The position numbers and the translations under genes are program-made. Below are positions 55,352 to 63,298 of a stretch of 64,000 bases of DNA, one piece after another. The notes below the pieces were generated by a model. The model was not told the DNA's origin and searched no databases. It saw nothing but the letters and a program-made list of their open reading frames with translations. The DNA comes from Jiella flava (GTDB taxonomy: Bacteria; Pseudomonadota; Alphaproteobacteria; Rhizobiales; Rhizobiaceae). Every line of letters starts with the position of its first letter. Within the stretch, counting starts at the first letter, position 1. Where the stretch lies: positions 30,066-94,065 of the forward strand of contig NZ_JAFMPP010000016.1 in the NCBI RefSeq assembly GCF_017349315.1. Direction: 5' to 3'.

Positions 55352-55378
55352 GTTCGTGCGTCGACATTCCTCTTCGAC

Positions 55379-55418
55379 GCATCGGCCCGGAAATCGATTC
55401 CGATTTTCGGGCCGATGC
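55379..55418. repeat. Near-perfect palindrome (hairpin A), second stand-alone copy
   Basis: GCATCGGCCCGGAAATCG, ATTC, CGATTTTCGGGCCGATGC: one mismatch in an 18-bp stem. Marks the last clearly chromosomal feature before the prophage. Confidence 0.93.
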
Positions 55419-55527
55419 TGTAGCGCGCCGTTGCTCGCGGCGACCTGAAACCCGCGGACGATCCAATGATCAGAACAGGCGAGCCTGTTCCCACAACCGG
55501 AACCGCCCCGGGTCGCGACAGGTCACG

Positions 55528-56505
55528 TCAGAGCGTGTGATAATGGCCCCGGACGCGGCCGACGATTTTGAGTTCATGCAAGTCCGAGGCGGGGATGCGC
55601 TCGTCGCGATAACCGGCGTCCTTGTTGTCGCTCGACAAGATCACCGAGCCGTCGCGGGCGAGTTGCACGCGTTTGACCCGCACACTGCCGCCGTGGACCA
55701 CCGCATAAAGCGCGTCGTCGACGACCCGGTCGATCGACGTGTCGATCACCACCAGATCCTGATCGCACAGGGTCGGCACCATCGAATCGCCCGAGACCGG
55801 CAGCACGTAGGCATGGCGGGGATTGACGCCGATGGCCCTCAGATAACTCGCCTGAAACGCCATCAGCCCGCGCACCGCCTCGTCCGCGGGCACCAGACCC
55901 GAGCCGGCCGACATCTGCACCTCCAGCCGCGGCAACAGCACCACCGCCGTGTCGGCCCAGTCGGCGCGCAGGGCGTCCTCGCCGGCTGCCTGCGCGCCGC
56001 GCAGACGCGACGGATCGATCAGCTCCAGCCCGCCGGTGCGCGACCGGCTGCCGCTAAGACCCCCGCCATCACCCATGTCCCCGCTCTCGCCGCGGATCTG
56101 AAACATGTCGCCGCCCTCATGTTCCCGTTGTGTTTCAGGCGGATCCTGACTCGGAATTGCGGCTTTGTCGTCGCTTCTGTCGAACAATGAACGGCCGGCC
56201 GAAGCATCTGCGCCGGTCCCCTCCGCTTTGCCGCCAACCACGCCCGCCGGCCGGGGCTCCTCGCCGGTGATCAGCCAACTCACCGGGATCTCCGCCGCCT
56301 GGGCGAGGCCCAGCACCACCGACAACGGCACCTCGTCACCCCGCACATAACGCATCAGGGTCTTCCAGCTCTTGCCGGACGATCGGACAGATTTGTCCTG
56401 TCCCAGATGGTCCAACACCTGCCTCAGCCGAAGCGGGAACGCCAGATCCAAAGCGGAAAGTCCGTTCCCAGAACCACTTACCGCTGAAACCATCTCATAA
56501 CTCAT
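55528..56505 (-). CDS. S24-family prophage repressor (CI/Mu-c-like)
   Basis: 325 residues. N-terminal HTH region (about 18-80, 'LRLRQVLDHLGQDKSVRSSG' to 'PLSVVLGLAQAAEIPVSWLI'), a flexible acidic linker, then the LexA-like S24 domain with catalytic Ser241 ('PVSGDSMVPTLCDQD') and Lys278 ('GGSVRVKRVQLA'), so self-cleavage on DNA damage is possible. The ATG at 56505 has AAGGT close by; the GTG at 56541 is less likely. Operator-like GGACA-N4-TGTCC dyads lie upstream and one inside codons 36-40. Expected to hold the prophage silent. Confidence 0.87.
   Translation of the reverse strand: MSYEMVSAVSGSGNGLSALDLAFPLRLRQVLDHLGQDKSVRSSGKSWKTLMRYVRGDEVPLSVVLGLAQAAEIPVSWLITGEEPRPAGVVGGKAEGTGADASAGRSLFDRSDDKAAIPSQDPPETQREHEGGDMFQIRGESGDMGDGGGLSGSRSRTGGLELIDPSRLRGAQAAGEDALRADWADTAVVLLPRLEVQMSAGSGLVPADEAVRGLMAFQASYLRAIGVNPRHAYVLPVSGDSMVPTLCDQDLVVIDTSIDRVVDDALYAVVHGGSVRVKRVQLARDGSVILSSDNKDAGYRDERIPASDLHELKIVGRVRGHYHTL
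56385..56398. promoter_or_regulatory. Operator-like dyad inside the repressor gene
   Basis: GGACAGATTTGTCC, one mismatch from the perfect dyad at 56583-56596, encoding codons about 36-40 of the repressor. A second binding site inside its own gene could let the repressor loop or block elongation. Confidence 0.6.
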
Positions 56506-56541
56506 TGACCTTAAGGACCTTTTCACCAATCCCGGACTCAC

Positions 56542-56596
56542 GGCAAATTTGCTAGGTGCTGGACAAAAATGTCTGTACGCTTGGACAAATTTGTCC
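56542..56596. promoter_or_regulatory. Operator cluster between repressor and early genes
   Basis: Three dyads centred at about 56547, 56567 and 56589: GGCAAATTTGCT, GGACAAAAATGTCT and the perfect GGACAAATTTGTCC. Spacing 20 and 22 bp puts them on one DNA face, as in lambda-type operators. Early rightward and leftward promoters should overlap here; TACACT at 56597 may be a -10. Confidence 0.7.
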
Positions 56597-56662
56597 TACA
56601 CTTCCTCTCGCATCCGTCAACGCCGCCTCTAACAGCCGGCGTTCCAGCGCAAGGACGAACCG

Positions 56663-57139
56663 ATGGCCGCAGCCGACCAGACGCATAGGACACGGCACAG
56701 CGCGCATGCCGGATCCGATAGGCGCCCCCGTTCCCGGCCGCAGACTCAGCCGGAGACCATGGCCTCGATGCCTCCCCCATCCATGCTCCGCCCACCCAAG
56801 ACACTTGCTCCATTCTTGAACCGCTTTCAGATCAAGCCGACGCTGAATCGCCGCGGCAAGATGCTCACCCTGGTGGCGGTCGAAGCCGGTCCGTCGGAAA
56901 GGGCCTGCCCTATCGCCCTCGACGGCACCACGCGGGCCGGCGCCAAGGCGCTGTTGCGCTTTCTCAGCGTGCCACGGCCGCAGCTGTTCCCTGGTCTTTA
57001 TCGCCGACTGCGGACCAAACCGGAAGAACCGATACCAAGCCACGCGGCAGTGCCGCGACCAAACCACCCCTTTGCTGACGAGCCGGCAACGATCGGCGGC
57101 CGCGGCGCGACGACAGGCGGCCGGAGCGTATGCCCGTGA
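56663..57139 (+). CDS. Unrecognised early prophage protein
   Basis: 158 residues starting at an ATG with AAGGA 7 bases upstream, the first gene right of the operators. Basic and Pro/Arg-rich at both ends with a more ordered core ('FLNRFQIKPTLNRRGKMLTL', 'ALDGTTRAGAKALLRFLSVP'). Not Ner-like; no helix-turn-helix seen and no family recognised. Overlaps the next frame by 10 bp. Confidence 0.5.
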   Translation: MAAADQTHRTRHSAHAGSDRRPRSRPQTQPETMASMPPPSMLRPPKTLAPFLNRFQIKPTLNRRGKMLTLVAVEAGPSERACPIALDGTTRAGAKALLRFLSVPRPQLFPGLYRRLRTKPEEPIPSHAAVPRPNHPFADEPATIGGRGATTGGRSVCP

Positions 57140-58089
57140 ATGGATCGTCCGCGCATCTTGAACACCCGATTAAGCCGATCATTTGGATTCGATCGAGCGT
57201 GATCGTTTCTCGCGATAATTGCAACTCATATGCGCGCAAGACGCGGCGCCTGCACGACCGGCACTCGCCCTGCCGCCCCGCACCGTGCGCCGCTCGCACG
57301 AGCATGGCCAAGGCAAATTGGCAAGCAATGCCAATCCTATGGTCGACTGATGCCGGAGTCGTGACAGGCGCGGCCGGGGCTGGTCGTGGGCTTCCGTCAC
57401 AGACCCCGGCGAGACAGATCAGGCGCAGTGACGCATTGTTCGCCATGGTAGACGACTCCCTTATTCCGTGTGCCCTTATTCCGTGCGGCCTGGCATTGCA
57501 GAAGCTGACGGCATCCAAAGCCGGCGGGAGACGGACCGTGAGCGTGCGATCCGCTCGTCGCCTCGGCCCTGCCAGCCCTCTCAGCCGCGGCCGCTGGCTG
57601 CCGATCCTGGCGCAATTCAAGCCCATCCGGCGCAGCCTGCGACGGCCCCGCGCCGCCGCCCACAAGACCTTGACTGCACGCCATAATGACCGCTCCTTCG
57701 CCGTCGACACCTGGATCGCCGATGATGTGCTGCATTTACCGATGCGCTCCTTGGAGCGCGGGCAGGACGAGATCAACATCGACGACAGCTCGGATTTTCG
57801 CACCGAGGAAAGCCGGCGCCCGTTTGCCGCGCTGAGCATCGAGGTCGGCCATTCCGAACGCTATCACATAGAACAAAAAGAGTACATGGCTCGGGTCATC
57901 GGCACCGTTCAGCAAGAAGCGGTCGCGCTGGTGCCGGGCGGCATTGGCCACGATGTCGCCGATCGCCAAGCGAACGAGTCGAGGACGAGCGTTGCCGCTC
58001 TCGCCCGGCGCTGGACATCGGGGCTGTTCTCCCTGGCGGCAAGCCGGTTTCGAGCCCCGATGCGCTCCGGCTCGGCGGCAACCGGATGA
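57130..58089 (+). CDS. Unrecognised prophage ORF, possibly shorter than drawn
   Basis: 319 codons. The N-terminal part has poor codon use and repeated Cys/Arg-rich segments, and a tandem 15-bp duplication (CCCTTATTCCGTG twice) near 57466; the part from about residue 185 ('SFAVDTWIADDVLHLPMRSL', 'FAALSIEVGHSERYHIEQKE') has normal codon use and looks real. The true start may be an internal ATG such as 57304 or 57445. No family recognised; not a transposase. Confidence 0.4.
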   Translation: MPVNGSSAHLEHPIKPIIWIRSSVIVSRDNCNSYARKTRRLHDRHSPCRPAPCAARTSMAKANWQAMPILWSTDAGVVTGAAGAGRGLPSQTPARQIRRSDALFAMVDDSLIPCALIPCGLALQKLTASKAGGRRTVSVRSARRLGPASPLSRGRWLPILAQFKPIRRSLRRPRAAAHKTLTARHNDRSFAVDTWIADDVLHLPMRSLERGQDEINIDDSSDFRTEESRRPFAALSIEVGHSERYHIEQKEYMARVIGTVQQEAVALVPGGIGHDVADRQANESRTSVAALARRWTSGLFSLAASRFRAPMRSGSAATG

Positions 58090-58231
58090 CGGTCTGAGCG
58101 CTGACCCCGGCCCTCGAACGGCCGAGGCGCCGGCAAATCCGCAACCCCAGAATGCAATCGGGTCGCAGACGCCGAAAAAAAGCCCGGCAAAACCGGGCCC
58201 GGAAGTCAAAACGAATAGTGAGGCTCTCACC

Positions 58232-59296
58232 ATGACTGTCGAATCGCCTCCGGTCAAGGCCACATCGGTCGCACCGCTCGTCAATGTTGCGGCGCTGACG
58301 CCGCTGGCCGACGCGCTGAAGCGCTTGCCGCAGATCGCTTCGGAACTCGGCTGCTTCTGCGGCCCGTCCGGATACCGCGAGACCTTTGCCGCACGCTACG
58401 CCGGAAATCATCTCGACTGCCTCGATATTGTGGTGCGCCGCTTTTGGACCCAGCGGACCTTCCTCGCCAAGATCCCCGCCGAGCGGTCGGTGAAGGCGCC
58501 GCGCGGCGCAGCTCATCCGGAATACGGCGCCGTATTAGAACTCAATCGAGACGAATCGAGAAATCTCGGCGAAACACTTCGCATCGACCGCGAAACCGGG
58601 TGGAATAGCCCGGTGACGCATCCCTTCGACGCGCCCGCCGGTTCTGGTTGCAGACCGGCCGGCGTAGCGACCTCGTCCATGCCCCGCACCGGCGGCTCGT
58701 CGACCGTGCGTCGTCGCTCTGCCCGCCCGCCACGGCCCGGCCGCCCCTCCGGGAGGGAAGACGTCGGGCATCACCCGAACCAAAGAGGCCATCATGACCG
58801 ATCAGACAGAGCTTGGACCGCGTTTTTGCGACGGGCCGATTTTGGCCAAGACCCGCGATTATCCGACGCCCTGGCACGGGACGCCGCGGCGGCGGCGATG
58901 GCGGCTGCCAAAAGCCACCCCCGCGCGCAATGGGGGGAAGCCTGTCGCGCCCGCACGATCGCACGTCATGGTCAACGCCCATCAGGGCGGCGGCGTGGCA
59001 GGGGGCACCCCTCGGGGCGATCGGCGGTATGGCGGGCGCTGAGATGGATATCACCGGCCGCGACCGGCTGCGCCGCGCGCAGGAAGCGCTCAAGGGGATC
59101 ATCGACATGCTGGTCATGGTCAACCAGCGCAACCTTCACCTGCTCGCCCCCGACCACCTTTCCACCCTTCTGGAACTCGTCAGCGACGAGGTTGGCCGGG
59201 CCCAGGCGGCGTTTGACCGGCTGCCGCCTGGGCCGAATCTCGGCGAGGGATAATGCCGCCCGCCCGGCCTTCGCCGAACGGGGAGGCCGGGCATGA
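58232..59296 (+). CDS. Unrecognised prophage ORF with unreliable 3' half
   Basis: 354 codons open, ATG after GAGGCTCTCACC. Residues 1 to about 130 look like a real protein ('LVNVAALTPLADALKRLPQI', 'GCFCGPSGYRETFAARYAGN', 'CLDIVVRRFWTQRTFLAKIP'). After about 58620 the frame loses coding character and runs under two other frames (58794-59042 and 59029-59253), one of which is clearly coding. A frameshift or decay near 58620-58790 is likely. Function unknown. Confidence 0.4.
   Translation: MTVESPPVKATSVAPLVNVAALTPLADALKRLPQIASELGCFCGPSGYRETFAARYAGNHLDCLDIVVRRFWTQRTFLAKIPAERSVKAPRGAAHPEYGAVLELNRDESRNLGETLRIDRETGWNSPVTHPFDAPAGSGCRPAGVATSSMPRTGGSSTVRRRSARPPRPGRPSGREDVGHHPNQRGHHDRSDRAWTAFLRRADFGQDPRLSDALARDAAAAAMAAAKSHPRAQWGEACRARTIARHGQRPSGRRRGRGHPSGRSAVWRALRWISPAATGCAARRKRSRGSSTCWSWSTSATFTCSPPTTFPPFWNSSATRLAGPRRRLTGCRLGRISARDNAARPAFAERGGRA
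58794..59042 (+). CDS. Small prophage ORF, doubtful
   Basis: 82 codons beginning 'MTDQTELGPRFCDGPILAKT' behind AAAGAGGCC, a good ribosome site. The first ~28 residues look genuine; the rest is Arg/Pro-rich and out of step with a better-looking frame of the overlapping ORF ('DALARDAAAAAMAAAKSHPR'). May be a frameshifted gene. No family recognised. Confidence 0.3.
   Translation: MTDQTELGPRFCDGPILAKTRDYPTPWHGTPRRRRWRLPKATPARNGGKPVAPARSHVMVNAHQGGGVAGGTPRGDRRYGGR
59029..59253 (+). CDS. Small helical prophage protein
   Basis: 74 residues (69 from the second ATG at 59044). Good codon use and amphipathic helices: 'DRLRRAQEALKGIIDMLVMV', 'NQRNLHLLAPDHLSTLLELV', 'SDEVGRAQAAFDRL'. No family recognised. 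Size and position among early genes fit a small regulatory or accessory phage protein. Confidence 0.6.
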   Translation: MAGAEMDITGRDRLRRAQEALKGIIDMLVMVNQRNLHLLAPDHLSTLLELVSDEVGRAQAAFDRLPPGPNLGEG

Positions 59297-59523
59297 CACC
59301 ACTGACCATGATGCATGCCGCCAAGCGCGACCTCGGGCCGGGGGGCGACGACCGCGATCGGGCGCGGCTTGACCCGGCCACCGACAAGACCTCCGGCAAG
59401 GCGAAGAGCAATTCCGAGTGCCGCGCCGCCGTCGACGCGTCGCGAGCCATATCGCCGGCCGGCCCGGGCTATTCGGCCTCTGGCCCGGCGCGCTCCAATC
59501 CGTTGGGCGGAGCTGGCCGATGA
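59293..59523 (+). CDS. Small hydrophilic hypothetical protein
   Basis: 76 residues, charged and Ser/Ala/Gly-rich, with GGGGAGG directly upstream of the ATG. Ends 2 bp before the stop of the convergent gene. No family recognised; could be spurious. Confidence 0.4.
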   Translation: MTPLTMMHAAKRDLGPGGDDRDRARLDPATDKTSGKAKSNSECRAAVDASRAISPAGPGYSASGPARSNPLGGAGR

Positions 59524-59525
59524 TC

Positions 59526-60038
59526 TCAGTAGCCGTCAGTTTCAGCCGTCGAGATGGGGGCGTAAAACACCCGCATCTCGTCCGCCCGGCGGATGCAGCG
59601 CGCTGCAAACTCACTGACCAGCATATCGTGCGTGACGTCGCGCCACAGCACCAGCGTCGTCGCGCAATCGCCGGCGATGTAGCGATCCTCGTGGACCGGC
59701 GAGCCATATTGGGACAGAAGCCACTCTGCCGCTCCGTCAAGCTTGGCCGGATCGGTCGGCGCGACGACGGTCATCTTGACGGCGGTGAGCTTGCCGTCGG
59801 CGAAATAGAAGCTGAGCGTTGCCGGTGCGCCGTCGGCCGTGGTTCCAAGCACCAGCATCGGCACGCCGAACAGCCGCATGGCGCCGTTGCGGCGCGTGGC
59901 GGCGGTCGTCGAGCGGGCCGCGGGCAGCACCGCGCGCACCGCCGCCAGGCTCTCGCCCCACTCGGTCTGCCGCCAGCCCGCCTGCGCCGGCAACACGCCC
60001 AAAGTCGCCAAAATCGCGACCGCCAGTCTCATCGCCAT
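59526..60038 (-). CDS. Exported hypothetical protein inside the prophage (moron-like)
   Basis: 170 residues on the strand opposite to the phage genes. Signal peptide 'MAMRLAVAILATLGVLPAQA' followed by a mature domain with 'MRLFGVPMLVLGTTADGAPA', 'LSFYFADGKLTAVKMTVVAP' and a Cys pair ('GDCATTLVLW', 'AARCIRRADE') that could form a disulfide. The ATG has GGGAGC upstream, and an AT-rich patch at 60080-60110 may be its promoter. Expression from an inserted reverse gene suggests host benefit under lysogeny. No family recognised. Confidence 0.65.
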   Translation of the reverse strand: MAMRLAVAILATLGVLPAQAGWRQTEWGESLAAVRAVLPAARSTTAATRRNGAMRLFGVPMLVLGTTADGAPATLSFYFADGKLTAVKMTVVAPTDPAKLDGAAEWLLSQYGSPVHEDRYIAGDCATTLVLWRDVTHDMLVSEFAARCIRRADEMRVFYAPISTAETDGY

Positions 60039-60154
60039 GACGCTCCCCGACCCTGGTCCCGGCCCCGGCTCGCCTTCGCGATTATAAGCAAAACAAATCG
60101 TTCTGTGAAGAAAGCCAGGGAGCCGATAACTGCTAGCGGCGGGAGGGCCGCCGT

Positions 60155-60553
60155 ATGAGCGAGCGTCTCGAAGACGAGCTCCTGGCGCTGCTCGGGCCAG
60201 CGGATTTCGTCCGCCTGGTCGAAGCCTTCGGCGGCGAGCGGCGATATGTGCCGAAGCGCGACGACGACACTGAGATCGCCCAGCACCTCGGACCGGCGGC
60301 GGCGCGAAAACTCGCCAGTGCCTTTGGCGGTGATACCATCGCCATCCCCCTCGCCCGCGGCTACCGCGCCGCCCACTACCGCGCCGCCGCGCTCAACAAC
60401 CGCCAGATCGCCAAACGCCTCGGCATCAGCCTCAACGGCGTCGAAAAAATCTTCCGTCGCACCGCCCAACGCGCCGCCCAACGCACCGCAAAGCCCAAAC
60501 CGAGCCGCCCACCCGCTAGCCAACGCGGCCTTTTCGACCCGGGCAGCTGTTGA
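60155..60553 (+). CDS. Mor-family middle-operon activator of a Mu-like phage
   Basis: 132 residues matching the Mor layout: 'LLALLGPADFVRLVEAFGGE', 'RRYVPKRDDDTEIAQHLG', 'ARKLASAFGGDTIAIPLARG' and the C-terminal helix-turn-helix 'LNNRQIAKRLGISLNGVEKI'. Mor dimers activate the middle promoter of Mu, which drives the lysis and late activator genes. Followed by a basic tail. It stands directly ahead of the lysis genes as in Mu. Confidence 0.8.
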   Translation: MSERLEDELLALLGPADFVRLVEAFGGERRYVPKRDDDTEIAQHLGPAAARKLASAFGGDTIAIPLARGYRAAHYRAAALNNRQIAKRLGISLNGVEKIFRRTAQRAAQRTAKPKPSRPPASQRGLFDPGSC

Positions 60554-60846
60554 GACGCACGGCGGCGGGCAGTTGGGGAGCGACGCCGGCAACTGGCCGC
60601 CACCTTGCCGCTGCAATGCCGACATCACTGCCGGAAAAGAACGAGACGGCAGACGCGGCTAAAACGACAAGCGGCGGATCATGATAAGCGATAAGCCGCA
60701 ACCGCGAGAGCAACCCGTGAGATGGCTCAGCGCTTGGTCAAAGCCCTGTCGTCAAATACTCCCGACAAGCGGAGGCTGAGCGGACACCGGGCTTCGACCC
60801 GCCTGTCGATTTCTTTTGATTTCCGTCCTACCTTCAACTTAGGTTG

Positions 60847-60874
60847 GCCACGCTCGATCACTGATCGGCGTGGC
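60847..60874 (+). terminator. GC hairpin upstream of the two-gene cassette
   Basis: GCCACGC-T-CGATCA, one-base loop, TGATCG-GCGTGGC: a 13-bp stem with one bulged base, followed by TTTAGGTTTT. It could end the mor transcript or act as an attenuator. The rest of the 340-bp gap 60554-60893 shows no gene. Confidence 0.4.
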
Positions 60875-60893
60875 TTTAGGTTTTGAGGGTTCG

Positions 60894-61148
60894 ATGCTCA
60901 AATTATCGAAAAACGAGCCGAAAGTCCGGGTTCACCATCATAGCTGGGGCAACGACGCCGATTTCTGGTCTTCGGACGGTTCGCCTGGATCGAAATTCGC
61001 CGCAGATGTCACCCTCGATCCGAGCGCCGTTTATGCGGCGTGGCGGCATTTGTCGGAAAGCACCCTCGCCAGAGAGATCGGGCTTTATCCCAAGGCCGTC
61101 CATCGTGCCTTTAAATTGGCCTTACGGAGCCGAAGCCGGGCGCAATGA
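60894..61148 (+). CDS. Small basic protein with HTH-like C-terminus
   Basis: 84 residues. The middle has 'HHHSWGNDADFWSSDGSPGS' and the C-terminal half a possible helix-turn-helix ('AWRHLSESTLAREIGLYPKA', 'VHRAFKLALRSRSR'). It overlaps the next gene by 4 bp (ATGA), so the two form a cassette between Mor and endolysin. An ATG at 60870 in the same frame is a weaker start. No family recognised. Confidence 0.5.
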   Translation: MLKLSKNEPKVRVHHHSWGNDADFWSSDGSPGSKFAADVTLDPSAVYAAWRHLSESTLAREIGLYPKAVHRAFKLALRSRSRAQ

Positions 61149-61600
61149 CGGATGATGACGAGCCGCGCCGACCGGAGCTTCTGCTCCCGAAAGAGGGCGC
61201 TCTACCGCCCAATGTCTACGCGGACATCGCGGCTCAGATCAATCAATATACCGATCGCCCGGATCTGCTTCTCGAAACCATCGAGCGACACGACCCCGGT
61301 TTCATCAAGACGGTAAACGACGAAGCCAAGGCGTTTCAACGAATATTTCGCCTGTCGCGATTCCGCTTCGGGCGCTTTCAGGCGTACACAGCGCTGTCGA
61401 TTTCCGTTCTCGCCGCCGTCGCGATCTTCGGCATAATCGCCTATCTGGCCTTTCTTGGAAAATTGACCGTCTGGATGATTGTGGCTTTCGCGATTTTCTA
61501 CGCTGTCACACAATCCGGCATCGGCGGCTTTCTGAAGATCGCGCAACACTTGGCTGAACTGCTCAAATCCTTTGGCGGGAAGGGCGGACCGACAAGCTAG
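61145..61600 (+). CDS. Two-helix membrane protein, unknown function
   Basis: 151 residues: an acidic N-terminal part ('LLLPKEGALPPNVYADIAAQ', 'LLETIERHDPGFIKTVNDEA'), then two membrane helices ('AYTALSISVLAAVAIFGIIA' and 'LTVWMIVAFAIFYAVTQSG'), and a short tail. The layout is reminiscent of DUF2335-type proteins, not enough for a call. Coupled to the 84-residue gene. Possible superinfection-exclusion or accessory lysis role, by position only. Confidence 0.6.
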   Translation: MTDDDEPRRPELLLPKEGALPPNVYADIAAQINQYTDRPDLLLETIERHDPGFIKTVNDEAKAFQRIFRLSRFRFGRFQAYTALSISVLAAVAIFGIIAYLAFLGKLTVWMIVAFAIFYAVTQSGIGGFLKIAQHLAELLKSFGGKGGPTS

Positions 61601-61831
61601 GCCTCTATCTCCCGCACAATCCCCCATCCCCGTCCTTCCCCATCTCGCCATCTTCGGCTCGGGGCCTGGGATGACAATTGTGAGGGGCGGTGGTGTGTGC
61701 TCGCCAGCGTGGTGAACGCCGAGGCAGCACAAGAACCCCAGTATCATGTGAGCAGCAGCGACGTCGGCGCCTGACCGCGCCCATCCCGCACCGGACATGT
61801 CCGGACTGATGCCACCACGCCGCTTTGCCGC

Positions 61832-62566
61832 ATGGTGAGTGCCAAGCTAACGACACGGGCGAGGCAGGGCGTGGCATATATCGAATGGTTGCAGGCCCGG
61901 TTGAACGCCCATGGCGCCGCGCTGGTGGTGGATGGCGATTGGGGCCGCGCCTCGATCGCCGCGCTCAAGACGTTTCAGCAGGGCGCCGGGCTCGCCGTGA
62001 CCGGCACCGCGACGGCCGCGAGCGTTGCCGCGCTGAGGGCCGCCCCTGCCGGACGCACCGGGGCGGTGTCGGTGCCGCCGGCCGAGACCATGCCGCCCTG
62101 GATGGCTGAAATCGACCGCCGCCGGGGCTTGAACGAAATCCGCGACAACGCCGCGCTGACCGCCTTTCTCAAGATCGGCCGTTTTCTCGGCAATCCGAAA
62201 AACCTGCCCTGGTGCGGCGACTGCGTCGAAAGCGCATTCGCCAAGGCCCTGCCGGAGGAAGTGCTGCCGAAAAACCCGTTCTTTGCCCAGAACTGGGCCG
62301 GCTTCGGCCGCAAGGTGCCCGCCATCGTCGGCGCCGTCGGGGTGATCCGCTGGTCGGCCCGCGCCGGCCATGTCGGCATCGTCGCCGGGCTTGAGGGCGA
62401 TACCGTGGTGCTGCTCGGCGGCAACCAGTCCAACGCCATCAACTGCCGCGGCTTTGCCCAGCGGAATTTCATCGCCTTTCGCTGGCCCATCAGCTTTCCG
62501 ATCCGGCCCTATCCGGCGCTGGCGGGCACCGCCCCAGCGCTCGGCAACCTCGCCGAGACCCGCTGA
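61832..62566 (+). CDS. Phage endolysin: peptidoglycan-binding and NlpC/P60-like (TIGR02594) domains
   Basis: 244 residues. Residues about 14-68 form a PG_binding_1 domain ('IEWLQARLNAHGAALVVDGD', 'SIAALKTFQQGAGLAVTGTA'); the C-terminal cysteine peptidase domain has Cys128 and Cys131 in 'LPWCGDCVESAFAKAL' and the catalytic His in 'SARAGHVGIVAGLEGD', followed by 'LLGGNQSNAIN'. Likely cuts peptide cross-bridges at lysis. No signal peptide, so it needs the holin that follows. Confidence 0.85.
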   Translation: MVSAKLTTRARQGVAYIEWLQARLNAHGAALVVDGDWGRASIAALKTFQQGAGLAVTGTATAASVAALRAAPAGRTGAVSVPPAETMPPWMAEIDRRRGLNEIRDNAALTAFLKIGRFLGNPKNLPWCGDCVESAFAKALPEEVLPKNPFFAQNWAGFGRKVPAIVGAVGVIRWSARAGHVGIVAGLEGDTVVLLGGNQSNAINCRGFAQRNFIAFRWPISFPIRPYPALAGTAPALGNLAETR

Positions 62567-62675
62567 TGCGGGCGGCGGGGCCGCGTCAACGAGACGGCAG
62601 CCGGGCCCGATCCGGCGCAATCGGGCCGGCCGCCGGTGGCTTTCACCCCGCTTTCAAACCTGCTTCGAAAAGGAC

Positions 62676-63275
62676 ATGATTGCGATGCGCATCCCGCTTC
62701 TTTCCTTCGCCACCCTCGCCGCGCCGATGGTGCTGCTCGCTTTCGCCGACAGCGCCATGGCCGCGACCCTATCGTTTTCCGGCAACGGGCTCGATCTCGG
62801 CCCGGTCGCGACCCAGCTGATCGATTTCGGCGCGCCCCTGGCGCTCGCCGTTGTCACCGGCCTTGCATCCGGCGCCTTCGCGCTGTTTCGCAAGAAGACC
62901 GGCTGGCAGATCGACGGCGAGGTCGGCCGGATCGTCGATCAGGGCCTCGCCCGGGCGGTGGATTTTGCCGCCTCCAAGCTGAAAGACCGCGCCTCCGGCG
63001 GCATCCCCTTGACGATCAAAGACGAGGCGGTGCGCCTCGCCGCGCGCTATGCGTTCGAAAAGCTGCCCGAGGCGCTCAAGCATTTCGGCATCACCGCCGA
63101 TTACGACCGGCGCCTGGCCGAAATGATCGAGGCCCGGATCGCGGGCTGGCTGGTCGAGCCCGCCGCAGACACGCGCGGCGACGGCGGCGGCGCGGGCCGC
63201 GCCAGTGGCACGGCGGAGGTGACCCAAACGGCTCCGTCCACCCTTGCGCACACTCCCCCGGCAGCCCCGGCGTGA
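62676..63275 (+). CDS. Holin-like phage membrane protein
   Basis: 199 residues. An N-terminal hydrophobic segment ('LLSFATLAAPMVLLAFADSA', signal-like), a second membrane helix ('GAPLALAVVTGLASGAFALF'), then an amphipathic cytoplasmic part resembling LLH-type holins ('IDGEVGRIVDQGLARAVDFA', 'AVRLAARYAFEKLPEALKHF') and a Gly/Pro-rich tail. ATG behind AAAAGG. Lies right after the endolysin, the normal place for its holin. Confidence 0.7.
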   Translation: MIAMRIPLLSFATLAAPMVLLAFADSAMAATLSFSGNGLDLGPVATQLIDFGAPLALAVVTGLASGAFALFRKKTGWQIDGEVGRIVDQGLARAVDFAASKLKDRASGGIPLTIKDEAVRLAARYAFEKLPEALKHFGITADYDRRLAEMIEARIAGWLVEPAADTRGDGGGAGRASGTAEVTQTAPSTLAHTPPAAPA

Positions 63276-63298
63276 GGCCGGGCGACATGGCTTGATTC

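Noticed and set aside
56663..58089. Degraded MuA transposase as identity of the early prophage ORFs
   Set aside because: No DDE-type or Walker motifs and no MuA-like block were visible in any frame.
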